DNA of 64,000 nt from Terriglobales bacterium (GCA_035561515.1 DATMXP010000031.1:22499-86498); one strand, 5' to 3'. Counted from the stretch's first letter, positions 16,773 through 26,876 are shown. Notes: generated from the letters alone by a model not told the origin. A program made the numbers and translations.

Positions 16773-19031
16773 GTGGCTTCGTCAGAGTTAATGTATGGGT
16801 CGCGTCGGGTGCGATTCGGGATCTTCGAGTTGGACCTGCAAACGGGCGAACTTCGCAAAGCGGGCGTCCGCCTTCCTTTACAAGAGCAGCCGTTCAAGGT
16901 GTTGGCGATGTTGCTGGAGCGTCCGGGTGAACTTGTGACCCGGGACGAACTGAAGCAGCAGCTCTGGCCTGAGGCCGAGTTCGGTGACTTCGACCAGGGA
17001 CTGAACGTTGCCATAAAGAAGATACGCACTGCACTGGGGGACTCCGCTGACAGCCCCCGGTTCGTCGAGACCCTGTCGCGCCGAGGGTACAGGTTCATAG
17101 CGCCCGTCACTGCCGACCACGTTGGACCGACTTTAGCTCCGCCACTTCCCGCGAGTCCGAAGGTCCTCAGGCGATTGCCGACCAAGGCCATCGTGGCAGG
17201 GGTTGTGCTTATGGTGATTGCGCTTGGCGCATGGTCGGTTAAAAGAAAGCCGCGAGAGTATTCGCTGGGAATTTTCGGTGTTGCGCCGAATTTCCGACTG
17301 ACGCCGCTTACGAGCTCGATGGGCTGCGAGTTCGATCCGCAGTTTTCCCCCGACGGTAAGCAGATTGCTTACGTCTGGTCGCCCAGCCCGACTGTGCCTC
17401 CCGGCATTTACCTGAAGGTAGTAGGGGCGGGGAGTCCCGTAGCGTTGTTGCCTTCCAAGAAGGGTGTGGTGCACATCTTACCGGCGTGGTCCCCGGACGG
17501 AAGATACATCGCTTGTGTGCGCGGAGTGAAACAAGAGGGCTCCGAACTCCGTAACGTAAAGCGGACCATCACGGAACAGCTACTTGATGAAGAGGAAAAT
17601 CGTAAGCCGGATGTAGGGGTGTATGTAATTCCGGCGATCGGTGGGGAAGAGAGAAAGCTGTTTGATGCTCCTCTGATCCTGGATCTGAAGTGGGCCCCGG
17701 ACGGCCAATGGTTTCTGATCGGTCGCCGCCTGGTGAAAGAGGGGCCGGCCAGCCTCTGGCGTTACTCAATGGACGGAACGCCACAGAAGCAACTTACTTT
17801 TCCGCCGGAGGGATTCAACGGCGATACGCTGCCTACGTTCTCACCAGACGGTAAGCTGATCGCGTTTTCGCGGAACTTCAGTTCGGGCGGCTCCGACGTT
17901 TTCGTCATACCCGCGAGCGGAGGCGAGGCGCGGCGCATTACCCACGACGGCCAGCATGTTCGCGGACTGAGCTTCAGCGACGACGGCAAGGAAATCATCT
18001 ATTCCTCGGCGCGTGAAGGAAGTGCGCGCACCGCGCTTTGGCGAATTGCGGTCGAGGGCGGCACGCCGAAGCGACTTCCGTTTGGTAACGACAACGTCGT
18101 CAGCCCAATCATGGCGGGGACTGGCGATCACCTGGCGTATGTGCATATTTCACAGTCGGCGAAGATATATGCCTTCGAAATCGACAAGCCGGGAATCGCT
18201 CACAGAGAGGATGCGACGGATGGCGTGCCCGTGATCTCGTCGCGGCTTATGCAAGTGGGGCCGCAGTACTCACCCGATGGCACTCGAGTCGCCTTTGCGT
18301 CTACACGGTCTGGGCCGTGGGAGATCTGGGTGTCGAACCCCGATGGCAGTAACGCGATCCAGTTGACTAACTTTGGCGACAGGCAGACGGGCACTCCTCG
18401 CTGGTCCCCTGATGGGAAGTTCATCGCATTCGATGCACGACCGGAACAGCACTCGGACATTTACGTGATCGATAGCCAGGGAGGTACTCCGAGAAGAATC
18501 ACGGCGAGCAACTTCGATAATGTCGTGCCGAGCTTCTCCCGCGACGGCCAATGGATTTACTACAGTTCGAACGCAAGCCGCAGGTGGGAGCTTTGGAAGA
18601 CGCGTGTGGATGGAACCGGACAGCCGATCCAACTGACAAAAAACGGCGGATTTTCCGGCTTTGAGTCAGTGGACGGGAGTACCGTTTACTACGTGAAGTG
18701 GGATAAACTCGGAATCTTCTCCATGCCGGCAGCGGGCGGGCCGGAAACGCTGGTGACGATCGAACTGTTCGCCAAATTGTGGGGATGCTGGTCGTTGCAG
18801 AAGAACGGGATTTACTTCATTCGTCCGGAACTTAAGAATGATGATGAGCGTGTGTTCCCGGCGCTGGCTTTCTACGACTTCGCGACCAAAGAGATCAGGA
18901 ACGTGCGCGCACTGCCGGACGCGCCGAATCCGGGGCCAAGTCTCGCCATTTCCCCAGATCAGAAAACTATGCTGTACACCATGGCGGACGTCGGTGGTAG
19001 CGAGATTATGCTGGTGGAGAATTTCCGGTAG
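16773..19031 (+). CDS. Winged-helix DNA-binding protein with C-terminal TolB-type beta-propeller
   Basis: 752 residues. An OmpR/CadC-type winged helix (about 10-105: FGIFELDLQTGELRKAG ... FVETLSRRGYRF) is followed by a single transmembrane helix (IVAGVVLMVIALGAWSV, about 140-160). A long periplasmic region follows with many PD40/TolB repeats (FSPDGKQIAYVW, WSPDGRYIACVR, FSRDGQWIYYSS). The architecture predicts a one-component membrane regulator like CadC, with the propeller as sensor. No obvious target gene sits beside it. The start is a GTG at 16773. Its stop directly abuts the rsmI stop. Confidence 0.85.
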   Translation: MASSELMYGSRRVRFGIFELDLQTGELRKAGVRLPLQEQPFKVLAMLLERPGELVTRDELKQQLWPEAEFGDFDQGLNVAIKKIRTALGDSADSPRFVETLSRRGYRFIAPVTADHVGPTLAPPLPASPKVLRRLPTKAIVAGVVLMVIALGAWSVKRKPREYSLGIFGVAPNFRLTPLTSSMGCEFDPQFSPDGKQIAYVWSPSPTVPPGIYLKVVGAGSPVALLPSKKGVVHILPAWSPDGRYIACVRGVKQEGSELRNVKRTITEQLLDEEENRKPDVGVYVIPAIGGEERKLFDAPLILDLKWAPDGQWFLIGRRLVKEGPASLWRYSMDGTPQKQLTFPPEGFNGDTLPTFSPDGKLIAFSRNFSSGGSDVFVIPASGGEARRITHDGQHVRGLSFSDDGKEIIYSSAREGSARTALWRIAVEGGTPKRLPFGNDNVVSPIMAGTGDHLAYVHISQSAKIYAFEIDKPGIAHREDATDGVPVISSRLMQVGPQYSPDGTRVAFASTRSGPWEIWVSNPDGSNAIQLTNFGDRQTGTPRWSPDGKFIAFDARPEQHSDIYVIDSQGGTPRRITASNFDNVVPSFSRDGQWIYYSSNASRRWELWKTRVDGTGQPIQLTKNGGFSGFESVDGSTVYYVKWDKLGIFSMPAAGGPETLVTIELFAKLWGCWSLQKNGIYFIRPELKNDDERVFPALAFYDFATKEIRNVRALPDAPNPGPSLAISPDQKTMLYTMADVGGSEIMLVENFR

Positions 19032-19898
19032 CTACTTTTTAGTGCGCTGAAGTTCGCGGTAGGCTTCGCTTTTCGAGACGCCCATCTCGCGCGCGACGCG
19101 TTTCAGCGCATCTTTTTCGTCCAGGGATTCGTCGCGCATGTAACGCTCCACCAACTGGCTGACCGACTCTTTTTTCGGCGCTTCGGGTTCGTTCTCATCT
19201 GCCTTGGCGATGAGCAACGTGATCTCGCCCTTCAGTTCGCCTCGCTCTTCGGCGATCCGCAACACATCTTCAACATGTCCGCGAAGGAACTCCTCATGCA
19301 GTTTCGTGACTTCGCGAGCGATCACGACGTGCCGCGTGGGTCCCATCACGTCCACGATGTCTTTCAAAGTCTCGATGATCCTATGCGGCGCCTCATAGAA
19401 GATGAGAGTGCGTGGCGCATGCTGCATCTCTTCGAGCAACTTTCTCCGTTGGCCCGATTTAGCCGGGAGGAAACCGCTGAACTTGAAACTGTCGCCGGGA
19501 AATCCGCTCGCAACGAGCGCCGAAAGGAACGCCGATGCTCCCGGTACCGGCACGACCTTTAGATGATGCCGGATTGCCAAGGTGATCAGGCGATATCCGG
19601 GGTCGGAGATCGCCGGCATTCCAGCATCGGTGACGAGCGCAATGCTTTCACCATCTTCGAGGTGGACGATCAGCTCCGGCGCGCGGGTCATCTCGTTGTG
19701 CTCGTGATAGCTGACGGTGGGGGTGTGAATCTCGTAATGATTCAGCAGTTTTTGTGTCTGGCGGGTGTCTTCGCAGGCAATGCGGTCCACGTTGCGAAGC
19801 ACGCGTAGCGCGCGCAGGGTGATGTCTTCCAGATTACCGATGGGAGTGCCGACAATGTATAGCGCGGGATCCAGTCGCTCCTCATTCCGGGAGTTCAT
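19032..19898 (-). CDS. rsmI: 16S rRNA (cytidine1402-2'-O)-methyltransferase
   Basis: SAM-dependent class III (tetrapyrrole-methylase fold) enzyme that 2'-O-methylates C1402 of 16S rRNA. 288 residues, family length. Signatures: LYIVGTPIGNLEDITLRALR, ACEDTRQTQKLL, VTDAGMPAISDPGYRL and PGASAFLSALVASG. The C-terminal 60 residues contain a helical segment (RYMRDESLDEKDALKRVAREM) common in this family. No SD; TACACT at 19905-19910 lies six bases before the ATG. It is third in a possible minus-strand run with the two genes upstream. Confidence 0.95.
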   Translation of the reverse strand: MNSRNEERLDPALYIVGTPIGNLEDITLRALRVLRNVDRIACEDTRQTQKLLNHYEIHTPTVSYHEHNEMTRAPELIVHLEDGESIALVTDAGMPAISDPGYRLITLAIRHHLKVVPVPGASAFLSALVASGFPGDSFKFSGFLPAKSGQRRKLLEEMQHAPRTLIFYEAPHRIIETLKDIVDVMGPTRHVVIAREVTKLHEEFLRGHVEDVLRIAEERGELKGEITLLIAKADENEPEAPKKESVSQLVERYMRDESLDEKDALKRVAREMGVSKSEAYRELQRTKK

Positions 19899-19937
19899 GG
19901 GCGCAGTGTAGCAGGAAAGCTGTGCGAAAGCTGCGAC

Positions 19938-20231
19938 TCAGAAGTCGCTTGGGACCTCCTTGAATCCCATGAAAGCCGCGTCGTTCTCCGAGATTGTCAG
20001 GTTACGGATGGTGGCATTCCGGTGGTCACGAAGATCGGCAAGCGCCTGGTCAAGAAGATCGGGGCGGAGAGCGATGTCCTGCGATAGAAACTGGATAAGA
20101 CTAGTTTCATCGAAGGTACGGCCATACGACTTGCCGCCATCATTAAAAGTGAACTGATACTGCGGTACGCGGATTCCGGCGGAGTCGCTTACAACGCCGA
20201 GCGAGATGATGTGAGCAAATCCAGTGGGCAT
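19938..20231 (-). CDS. Hypothetical protein, about 97 residues
   Basis: A small soluble protein starting MPTGFAHIISLGVV and ending GFKEVPSDF. It is acidic in its C-terminal half, with a predicted helix LLDQALADLRDHRNATIRNL. No family is recognised and no signal peptide is seen. Start at ATG 20231, without a strong SD. It lies 32 bp downstream of the AI-2E permease gene and 39 bp upstream of rsmI on the same strand, so it may be in one transcript with them. Confidence 0.5.
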   Translation of the reverse strand: MPTGFAHIISLGVVSDSAGIRVPQYQFTFNDGGKSYGRTFDETSLIQFLSQDIALRPDLLDQALADLRDHRNATIRNLTISENDAAFMGFKEVPSDF

Positions 20232-20263
20232 ACTGGATTCGATGAGAAGCGCAAAGGGGCGGT

Positions 20264-21382
20264 TTACTCGCCCAGCAGCCCACCGACAGGCCGGAGCACC
20301 TCGATATGGTCGCAGATGATCTTGATAGCAGCCGTAAGCGGAATCGCCAGTACCAGTCCGACCGCGCCCCAAATCCAGCCCCAGAAAAGCAGGGCAACGG
20401 TTACGGCGAGCGGGTTCAATTGCAGGCGGCTGCCGAGGAATTTCGGATAGAGCACATTCAGTGCAAACAAATGCAGTCCCACCACGGTGAGCACAATGAT
20501 GAGAAAGCCGGTGGAGTGGATCTCGCCGACTCCCGCCAGCAGGGGAGGCACGGCCGCGAGCGGAACACCGAGATACGGCACCAGGCTGAGGAATCCACTG
20601 ATGAACCCGACGAAATAGAAGTAGGGCAGGCCCATCAAACCGAAGACTGCCGTACTGATGGCCCCGATGAATATTCCGACCAGGAAATTGCCGACTATGA
20701 ACCCGCGAATCATTTCTGTGATCGCGCCGAGAGTGGCATACGCGGTACTTCGGTTCTCAGTCGCAAACAGCAGCACCGTGTGCTTGCGGGAGTGCTCCTT
20801 CCAGGTCAGCATAAAGTACGCGAGAAAAGGAATGAACGAAGCTGCGAACACCATTTCCGTGGCAGTGCCGAGATTCGAAAACAGCTTATCGGTCCAGCTT
20901 GACTGCTGTTGGACTTTGATTGTTCCTTTTTCAGCGTTGTCCTTCGGCAGCACTTCCTCGGTACTCTTCTGAATCGTCTGCGCCTGTTGACGGTACTTGC
21001 CGACGACCCGGCCGATTTCCGATGAATACCGCGGCATTTGCTGTGCAAAGTCGACTGCCTTGTTGTATGAGAAGTAGCCAATCACGTAAAGAGCGGCACA
21101 GAAAATCGTGACGGCGATCAGGGCCGAAACGCTCCGCGGAAGGCGCATGCGCTCGAAGAGTCGGGTGAGCGGTTCCAGCACGAATGCCAGCAGCAACGCA
21201 ATGGATATGGTGATGAAGACAATCTGCGCGAAATACATCGCTGCAAGCACTGCGATGACGACCATCGTGGTGTTTGCGGCCGAATTTTGGCGAATCAGTC
21301 CCGGCAGCGTTGTGGGCTTCGCCTCGGAGTTGGGAGCTTCTTTGGGAGCACGCGGTTCGAAGTCGAGAGGGTTCGCTGCCAT
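20264..21382 (-). CDS. AI-2E family permease (PerM/YdiK type)
   Basis: 372 residues with seven to eight transmembrane helices. An N-terminal pair (TMVVIAVLAAMYFAQIVFI, TISIALLLAFVLEPL) is followed by a long amphipathic region with KYRQQAQTIQKSTEEVLP, then the conserved GLPYFYFVGFISGFLSLVPYLG core and the C-terminal LFWGWIWGAVGLVLAIPLT segment. Family members are implicated in export of autoinducer-2 or in Na+/H+ antiport; the substrate here is unknown. It is divergent from ruvX, with 42 bp between the start codons. Confidence 0.88.
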   Translation of the reverse strand: MAANPLDFEPRAPKEAPNSEAKPTTLPGLIRQNSAANTTMVVIAVLAAMYFAQIVFITISIALLLAFVLEPLTRLFERMRLPRSVSALIAVTIFCAALYVIGYFSYNKAVDFAQQMPRYSSEIGRVVGKYRQQAQTIQKSTEEVLPKDNAEKGTIKVQQQSSWTDKLFSNLGTATEMVFAASFIPFLAYFMLTWKEHSRKHTVLLFATENRSTAYATLGAITEMIRGFIVGNFLVGIFIGAISTAVFGLMGLPYFYFVGFISGFLSLVPYLGVPLAAVPPLLAGVGEIHSTGFLIIVLTVVGLHLFALNVLYPKFLGSRLQLNPLAVTVALLFWGWIWGAVGLVLAIPLTAAIKIICDHIEVLRPVGGLLGE

Positions 21383-21424
21383 AGATTCGTCCCATATAGG
21401 ATGAGCGCCCCCTATAATTGCGCT

Positions 21425-21883
21425 GTGTCAGAGCGGAACAACCAGCAAGAGAATTCCCAGACAACCCGTATCATGGGGCTGGACGTGGGCACCAGGCGGA
21501 TCGGGATCGCCGTTTCGGACCTGCTGGGTATTACCGCACAAGGCATTGAGACGCTGGAGCGCCGGAATAAGCGCTTTGACCTTCAGTACCTTCGCCGGGT
21601 GATCCGCGATTACAACGTTGCCGAGATCGTCGTTGGACTTCCGCGCCGCCTCAGCGGATCCGACAGTGCCCAGACGGAGAAGGTGCAGGCATTCGCTGAG
21701 GAATTGCGCCAGAAATTCGAGTTACCCGTGCATATGTGGGATGAGCGGCTCACGTCCGCTGAAGCAAATCGGTTGCTCCGCGAAACTGAGTTGAGCATCG
21801 AAAAAAGAGCCGCCGCCGTGGACAGGATGGCAGCGGTCCTCATCCTGCAGGGATTTATGGATGCAAGAGGAAACGCGACATAA
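21425..21883 (+). CDS. ruvX: Putative pre-16S rRNA nuclease / RuvX (YqgF family)
   Basis: RNase H-fold protein of the YqgF family, involved in 16S rRNA 5' maturation and formerly called a Holliday junction resolvase. The fold starts MGLDVGTRRIGIAVSD; the downstream acidic motifs are IVVGLPRRLSG, MWDERLTSAEA and AAVDRMAAVLILQGFM. I start at the GTG at 21425 because a consensus TATAAT at 21413-21418 lies exactly 6 nt before it (leaderless). The ATG at 21473 would give a 136-residue protein closer to the family norm. It is followed 33 bp later by mltG. Confidence 0.88.
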   Translation: MSERNNQQENSQTTRIMGLDVGTRRIGIAVSDLLGITAQGIETLERRNKRFDLQYLRRVIRDYNVAEIVVGLPRRLSGSDSAQTEKVQAFAEELRQKFELPVHMWDERLTSAEANRLLRETELSIEKRAAAVDRMAAVLILQGFMDARGNAT

Positions 21884-21916
21884 AGAAAGAAACAGGAAAG
21901 AAATACAGCAAGCGGG

Positions 21917-22903
21917 ATGAAAAGACTCTTCAAGTTCGTTTTTGTGGTGGTTCTGATCGCCGGCGTGTGGCTAGGGTGGACCTTGCTGGTGCCGACGCGT
22001 CCAGCGCAGCCGAAATTCGTGATGCTCATGCCAGGTTGGTCCACCCGGCACATCGCGCGTGAACTCAAAGCAAACGGTGTCATCCGGAGCGAGACAGCGT
22101 TTCTGCTGTATCACTTCGGCGTAAAACCGAAATCGCTAAAGGCGGGAGAGTACAAGTTCGAGAACTCCGCATCGGCGATGCAGGTGCATGAGCGACTGGT
22201 GCGCGGCGAGATCTTTGTCCATACGGTGACGGTCCCGGAAGGCTTCAACATGTTCGAGATCGGCCGAGTGATACAAGCGGCCGGCTTGGGAAAAGAAAGC
22301 GACTTCGTCGATGCTGCGAAGAAACAAGTGTCATTGATTCGCGACCTGGATCCAGAGGCAACATCGCTCGAGGGTTATCTGTTCCCGGATACCTACGGGT
22401 TTACTCGCACCCAAAGCATGCAGGACATGGTTGCGATTATGGTCCGGCGCTTCAAGCAGGAAGCGAAAGCGATTGGACTCAGCTCCGACGTGCATCGGGT
22501 TGTGACGCTGGCGTCCATCGTGGAGAAAGAAACAGCGGCGCCTGACGAGCGTCCGATGGTGGCAAGCGTCTACCAGAACCGGCTGAAACTCGGCATGCCG
22601 CTGGCAGCGGACCCGAGCGTCATCTACGCGGCACTGCTCGCGGGACGCTATCGTGGAACCATCTACCAGTCGGATCTGCAATTCGATTCGCCATACAATA
22701 CGTATCGCAGAGCGGGACTTCCACCAGGGCCGATCGCAAATCCGGGTCGGGCATCGCTCGAAGCGGCCATGAAGCCCGCCGAGAGCAACTATCTTTTCTT
22801 TGTCAGCGACAACAACGGACGGCACCGGTTTGCCCGTAACTTCGAGGAGCATTCCCGTAATGTCGTGTCGTACCGCCGGGCCGTAGCTGCTGCAAACCGT
22901 TAG
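21917..22903 (+). CDS. mltG: Endolytic peptidoglycan transglycosylase MltG
   Basis: 328-residue YceG-family enzyme that cleaves nascent glycan strands at the membrane. One N-terminal transmembrane helix (LFKFVFVVVLIAGVWLGWTLL) is followed by a LysM-like subdomain (MPGWSTRHIARELKANGVI) and the catalytic domain. Motifs: LEGYLFPDTYGFT, the catalytic Glu in ASIVEKETAAPDERP, and LAADPSVIYA with SPYNTYRRAGLPPGPIANPG. Complete. The ruvX-mltG pairing recalls the YqgF/YceG neighbourhood found in several phyla. Confidence 0.95.
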   Translation: MKRLFKFVFVVVLIAGVWLGWTLLVPTRPAQPKFVMLMPGWSTRHIARELKANGVIRSETAFLLYHFGVKPKSLKAGEYKFENSASAMQVHERLVRGEIFVHTVTVPEGFNMFEIGRVIQAAGLGKESDFVDAAKKQVSLIRDLDPEATSLEGYLFPDTYGFTRTQSMQDMVAIMVRRFKQEAKAIGLSSDVHRVVTLASIVEKETAAPDERPMVASVYQNRLKLGMPLAADPSVIYAALLAGRYRGTIYQSDLQFDSPYNTYRRAGLPPGPIANPGRASLEAAMKPAESNYLFFVSDNNGRHRFARNFEEHSRNVVSYRRAVAAANR

Positions 22904-22957
22904 CCCCGAGTGGACATATACTAGACGTTTGGAATCTAACTGCTGGACTTACTTTTC

Positions 22958-23899
22958 ATGCTCATGAATTTGCGGAAGACATATTGGCTCGCACTCATAC
23001 TGTTCGTGATATCCGTCTCCAGCGGCTGTCTTTTCCGGTCTCACAAGGTGCCTGTCCGGACCACAGTTACATCTGTCCGCACAGCTACTCTGGACGAACT
23101 CGTCGACACCATTAACGCCCAGGGCAAAGCCGTGCAGACGCTGAACGCGACAGTGGATATCGACACGTCAGTCGGTGGCGCTAAGAAAGGCAAAGTCACC
23201 GAATACAAAGAAATCCGCGGCTACATCCTTATGCGGAAGCCTGCGCAGTTACGCATGATCGGTTTATTCCCGGTGGTGCGGAACCGTGCGTTCGACATGG
23301 TTAGCAACGCGCAGGGCTTCAAACTCTCGATTCCGCCGAAGGATAAGTTCATTGTCGGGCCGCCGGATGTGACCACGCCTTCCAAGAATGCGCTGGAGAA
23401 CTTGCGTCCGAACGTGATCTACGACGCCTTAATGCAGCACGAACTCGATCCGCAGCAGGACATCGCGGTGCTTGAGCACAGTGCGGAAACCATGACGGAT
23501 ACCAACACCAAGAACGAAGTGGCGTTCCCGACTTATGTTGTGGACGTCATTAGCAAGGGTGACAAGGGTTGGTATCTTTCCCGGAAGGTTATCTTCAGCC
23601 GGCTCGATCTTTTGCCCAAACGCCAGTTGATCTACGACAAAACGGGGAACCTCGCAACCGAAGCAAGATACGATGATTATCAGGACTTTAACGGAACAAA
23701 GTTCCCAACCTCGATTACGATCGTCCGCCCGGCAGAGGAGTATACGATCGGCCTCAAGTTGCTGAAGCTCACCTTGAACGAGCCGCTCAAGGACGACCAG
23801 TTCGTGCTGACCCAGCCACCGGGCTCGCAACTGGTGCAGCTTGGAACGAATCGCAACACAGCCAGCGCGGTTACAGCAGGGGATTCCGAAAAGAAGTAG
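22958..23899 (+). CDS. Probable lipoprotein, LolA/LolB-like (DUF4292-type)
   Basis: 313 residues. The N terminus is a signal sequence ending ISVSSGC (cysteine about residue 24), so a lipoprotein is likely, though Ser at the -3 position is off-consensus. The body is beta-rich with a helical start (DELVDTINAQGKAVQTLNA) and YKEIRGYILMRKPAQLRMIG, a pattern of LolA-like half-barrel proteins that bind lipid. Function unknown; location presumably the periplasmic side of a membrane. No SD is seen. A TATACT box at 22917-22922 may be its -10. Confidence 0.65.
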   Translation: MLMNLRKTYWLALILFVISVSSGCLFRSHKVPVRTTVTSVRTATLDELVDTINAQGKAVQTLNATVDIDTSVGGAKKGKVTEYKEIRGYILMRKPAQLRMIGLFPVVRNRAFDMVSNAQGFKLSIPPKDKFIVGPPDVTTPSKNALENLRPNVIYDALMQHELDPQQDIAVLEHSAETMTDTNTKNEVAFPTYVVDVISKGDKGWYLSRKVIFSRLDLLPKRQLIYDKTGNLATEARYDDYQDFNGTKFPTSITIVRPAEEYTIGLKLLKLTLNEPLKDDQFVLTQPPGSQLVQLGTNRNTASAVTAGDSEKK

Positions 23900-24230
23900 A
23901 GCAGCAGCTCTGATTTCCTCAGAACTGTGGAAAAACCTGTGGAGAAAAAGTCGCCTATTTCCGAATTAGCCTCTTTTTCTTAGAGCTTGGAGCACATTGC
24001 ACCACGATTAAGCATCACCGATCTACTTCAATCACAATGGCTTGTGAGCTATTAACCAGAGTTGCAATTCTGCGGGGATCACTGCACGGCTGTTTACCGT
24101 CAGTTTGACGTTTTGCACACCTAGACACTCTTAGCCCCTATGGATTGCACAACTTTAGGGCATTGGATCGGGTGATTTACCTATGGTGTAATTTCACAGC
24201 TGGGGGAGAATTAACTAAGGTCCAAAAACA
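23900..24230. other. 331-bp intergenic region
   Basis: No open frame with coding character, RNA gene or strong repeat was found. A possible promoter for the downstream response regulator is TTGGAT-N18-TGTAAT at 24163-24192. The rest looks like untranslated leader and spacer. Confidence 0.5.
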
Positions 24231-24992
24231 GTGTCTTCCACTCCCAAGGAAATCATTCTGGTCTGGGACGACGATCCCAGCGGTGCCCCCATCCGGATTG
24301 CGGTACTTGAGCACTCCGGCTATCAGGTCCTCAGTGCTTTCGACGCTGCCGATGTAAAGGCGGCGCTTAGTGCTCGCAACGACATACGCGCCATCATCGT
24401 AGCTACTTCGAAAACGGTCGAGAAGACCTACGAGACCTGCGCCGAGATCAAGGCCGCGGGCGGTCCGCCCATCATGTTGCTGGGTCACTCCAACTGGCAT
24501 CCGAACTGGGGCCGCAAGTTCTTCGACGTACACGTCCAGAAGCTGGACGGACCGCCTCATTGGACTCGGGAACTACGGCACATGATCGAAAACCACGCGG
24601 CTTACTTGCGGGCTTCTTCGCGGAACATTCTCAACGTGGACGACAACGAAGTGCAGCGTTACGCCGTGTCCAGAATCCTCCAGAACGGCGGATATAAAGT
24701 CATGGAAGCCGGCACGGGACGGCAGACGATCGAGCTGGCGGCAAGAAAGCCGGATCTGATTCTGCTCGACATTAATCTTCCAGATATGAGCGGATTCGAC
24801 GTATGCCGGGTGCTGAAGACGAACCCGAAAACGTCCACGATTCCGGTCGTTCACCTCTCGGCGACTTTCACCAAGCCTGAGGCTCGCGACAGAGGACTTA
24901 AGAACGGCGCCGACGAGTACCTGTTCCAGCCCATCGGCCCGGAAAAACTCCTGAAGACTCTGGATTCGGTACTCGAGCGTCCGCGCGCTTAA
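24231..24992 (+). CDS. Tandem receiver-domain protein; first receiver degenerate
   Basis: 253 residues with two CheY-like domains and no output domain. The first (about 1-120) opens [11 protein letters not shown] but has [11 protein letters not shown] where the phospho-accepting Asp should be, so it is a pseudo-receiver. The second (about 130-250) keeps the acidic pair in [10 protein letters not shown], the acceptor Asp in [13 protein letters not shown] and a Ser in HLSATFTK, but the conserved Lys before Pro is Gln (EYLFQPIGP). Phosphorylation in the second domain is plausible but altered. GTG start at 24231. Its TAA stop overlaps the lepA stop on the other strand. Confidence 0.82.
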   Translation: MSSTPKEIILVWDDDPSGAPIRIAVLEHSGYQVLSAFDAADVKAALSARNDIRAIIVATSKTVEKTYETCAEIKAAGGPPIMLLGHSNWHPNWGRKFFDVHVQKLDGPPHWTRELRHMIENHAAYLRASSRNILNVDDNEVQRYAVSRILQNGGYKVMEAGTGRQTIELAARKPDLILLDINLPDMSGFDVCRVLKTNPKTSTIPVVHLSATFTKPEARDRGLKNGADEYLFQPIGPEKLLKTLDSVLERPRA

Positions 24993-26794
24993 CTCTCTTC
25001 GCCAACCTTCAAGAGGGCGAGGAAGGCTTCCTGTGGGATGTCCACTTTGCCGATGCGCTTCATGCGCTTCTTGCCCTCTTTCTGCTTTTCCAGCAGCTTA
25101 CGCTTACGCGAGATGTCGCCGCCGTAGCACTTGGCAAGAACGTTTTTGCGAATGGCCGCGACGGTTTCTCGCGAAATGATCTTTGCTCCGACAGCCGCCT
25201 GGATTGGTACCTCAAACATCTGACGCGGAATGAGTTCGCGCATTTTGGATACCAAGGCACGCCCGCGTTCGTAGGCGAAATCCTTGTGAACGATCAGTGA
25301 AAGCGCATCCACCGGATCGCCGGCGACAAGAATGTCCATCTTCACCATCGGCGACTCCCACGTGCCGGCAAGGTGATAGTCCAGCGAGGCGTATCCGCGC
25401 GAAACAGTCTTCAGCCGATCGTAGAAGTCGAGCACGACTTCATTGAGAGGAAGTTCGTAGCTCAGCATCACCCGCGTCGGGCTCACATATTCGAAATTCT
25501 TCTGCCGTCCGCGCTTGTCTTCCACCAGTTTCAGGATGCCGCCGACGTACTCCTCATTCGTCAAAATCGTTGCCAGGATCACCGGCTCCTCGATTTTGGC
25601 GATTTCACCCGTTGGCGGCCATTTCGACGGGTTGTCGACGTCCAAAACCTCACCGTCGGTCTTGGTGATGTGATAGCGGACGCTGGGCGCGGTGGTGATC
25701 AAGTCGAGGTTGTACTCGCGCTCCAGCCGCTCCTGGATGATCTCCATGTGAAGCAGGCCGAGGAAGCCGCATCGGAAGCCAAACCCCAGGGCAGCCGAAC
25801 TTTCAGGTTCGAAGAAGAACGACGAATCGTTAAGCCGAAGCTTTTCGAGCGCGTCGCGTAGGATGGTGTGCTCGTGCGCGTCCACCGTGTATAGGCCCGC
25901 AAACACCATCGGCTTCAGTTCTTCAAAGCCGGGCAGTGCCTCAATCGCCGGGCGCTCATCGTCCGTGATCGTGTCGCCGATCTGGGTATCGGAAACCGTC
26001 TTGATGTTGGCGATCAGGAACCCGACCTCACCGGCCTCGAGTTTGTCGATGGGAACGGGCTTCGGCGTCAGCACGCCAAGCGCCTCCACTTGAAAGACCT
26101 TGCCGTTCGACCACAGGCGGATCTTCTGTCCCATCTCGAGCGTGCCTTGCATGACGCGAGTCAGCACGATCACGCCACGGTAGGGGTCGAACCAGGAGTC
26201 GAAGATGAGTGCCTGTAACTGATTTTCAGGCTCGCCTTTTGGCGGAGGCACGCGCTTTACGATCGCCTCCAGAACCTCCGGCACGCCGATCCCCGTCTTG
26301 GCGCTGATCGGCAGCGCATCATGGGCGTCCAGTCCGACCGCGCTCTCGATCATTTCCTTGGTGCGTTCGATATCGGCGCTGGGCAGGTCGATCTTGTTGA
26401 TGACCGGGATGATCTCCAGTCCGTGATTGATCGCCAGATAAGCATTGGCCAGTGTCTGAGCTTCGACGCCTTGAGAGGCGTCAACGACGAGTAGCGCGCC
26501 TTCACACGAGGCCAGCGACCGGGAAACTTCGTACGAGAAGTCCACGTGGCCGGGAGTGTCGATCAAGTTGAGCTGGTAGGTTTTGCCGTCCTGCGCCTGG
26601 TAATTCATGCGCACGCAGTGCGCCTTGATGGTGATGCCGCGCTCGCGCTCAAGATCCATGGCGTCGAGCACCTGTTCCTGCATCTCCCGGGCGGACAATG
26701 CCCCCGTAAGCTCAAGCAGACGGTCGGAGAGCGTGCTCTTGCCGTGGTCGATATGAGCAATAATGGCGAAATTACGAATAAAAGCGCGGTCCAT
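24989..26794 (-). CDS. lepA: Elongation factor 4 (LepA)
   Basis: 601-residue translational GTPase that back-translocates or remodels ribosomes. G motifs: [28 protein letters not shown] and NKIDLPSAD. The EF-G-like domains follow, with the LepA-specific C-terminal part ([22 protein letters not shown]). Complete and of normal length. TAGAAT ends 11 nt before the ATG and no SD is seen, so the leader would be only a few bases. Divergent from maf. Confidence 0.98.
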   Translation of the reverse strand: MDRAFIRNFAIIAHIDHGKSTLSDRLLELTGALSAREMQEQVLDAMDLERERGITIKAHCVRMNYQAQDGKTYQLNLIDTPGHVDFSYEVSRSLASCEGALLVVDASQGVEAQTLANAYLAINHGLEIIPVINKIDLPSADIERTKEMIESAVGLDAHDALPISAKTGIGVPEVLEAIVKRVPPPKGEPENQLQALIFDSWFDPYRGVIVLTRVMQGTLEMGQKIRLWSNGKVFQVEALGVLTPKPVPIDKLEAGEVGFLIANIKTVSDTQIGDTITDDERPAIEALPGFEELKPMVFAGLYTVDAHEHTILRDALEKLRLNDSSFFFEPESSAALGFGFRCGFLGLLHMEIIQERLEREYNLDLITTAPSVRYHITKTDGEVLDVDNPSKWPPTGEIAKIEEPVILATILTNEEYVGGILKLVEDKRGRQKNFEYVSPTRVMLSYELPLNEVVLDFYDRLKTVSRGYASLDYHLAGTWESPMVKMDILVAGDPVDALSLIVHKDFAYERGRALVSKMRELIPRQMFEVPIQAAVGAKIISRETVAAIRKNVLAKCYGGDISRKRKLLEKQKEGKKRMKRIGKVDIPQEAFLALLKVGEES

Positions 26795-26876
26795 CTTGTA
26801 CTTCGATTCTAACAGGTGAAGGCCTTTCCCACTCGCGGCCGACGCCAGTGCAAGCTGCTCATTTAAGATTCCAACT

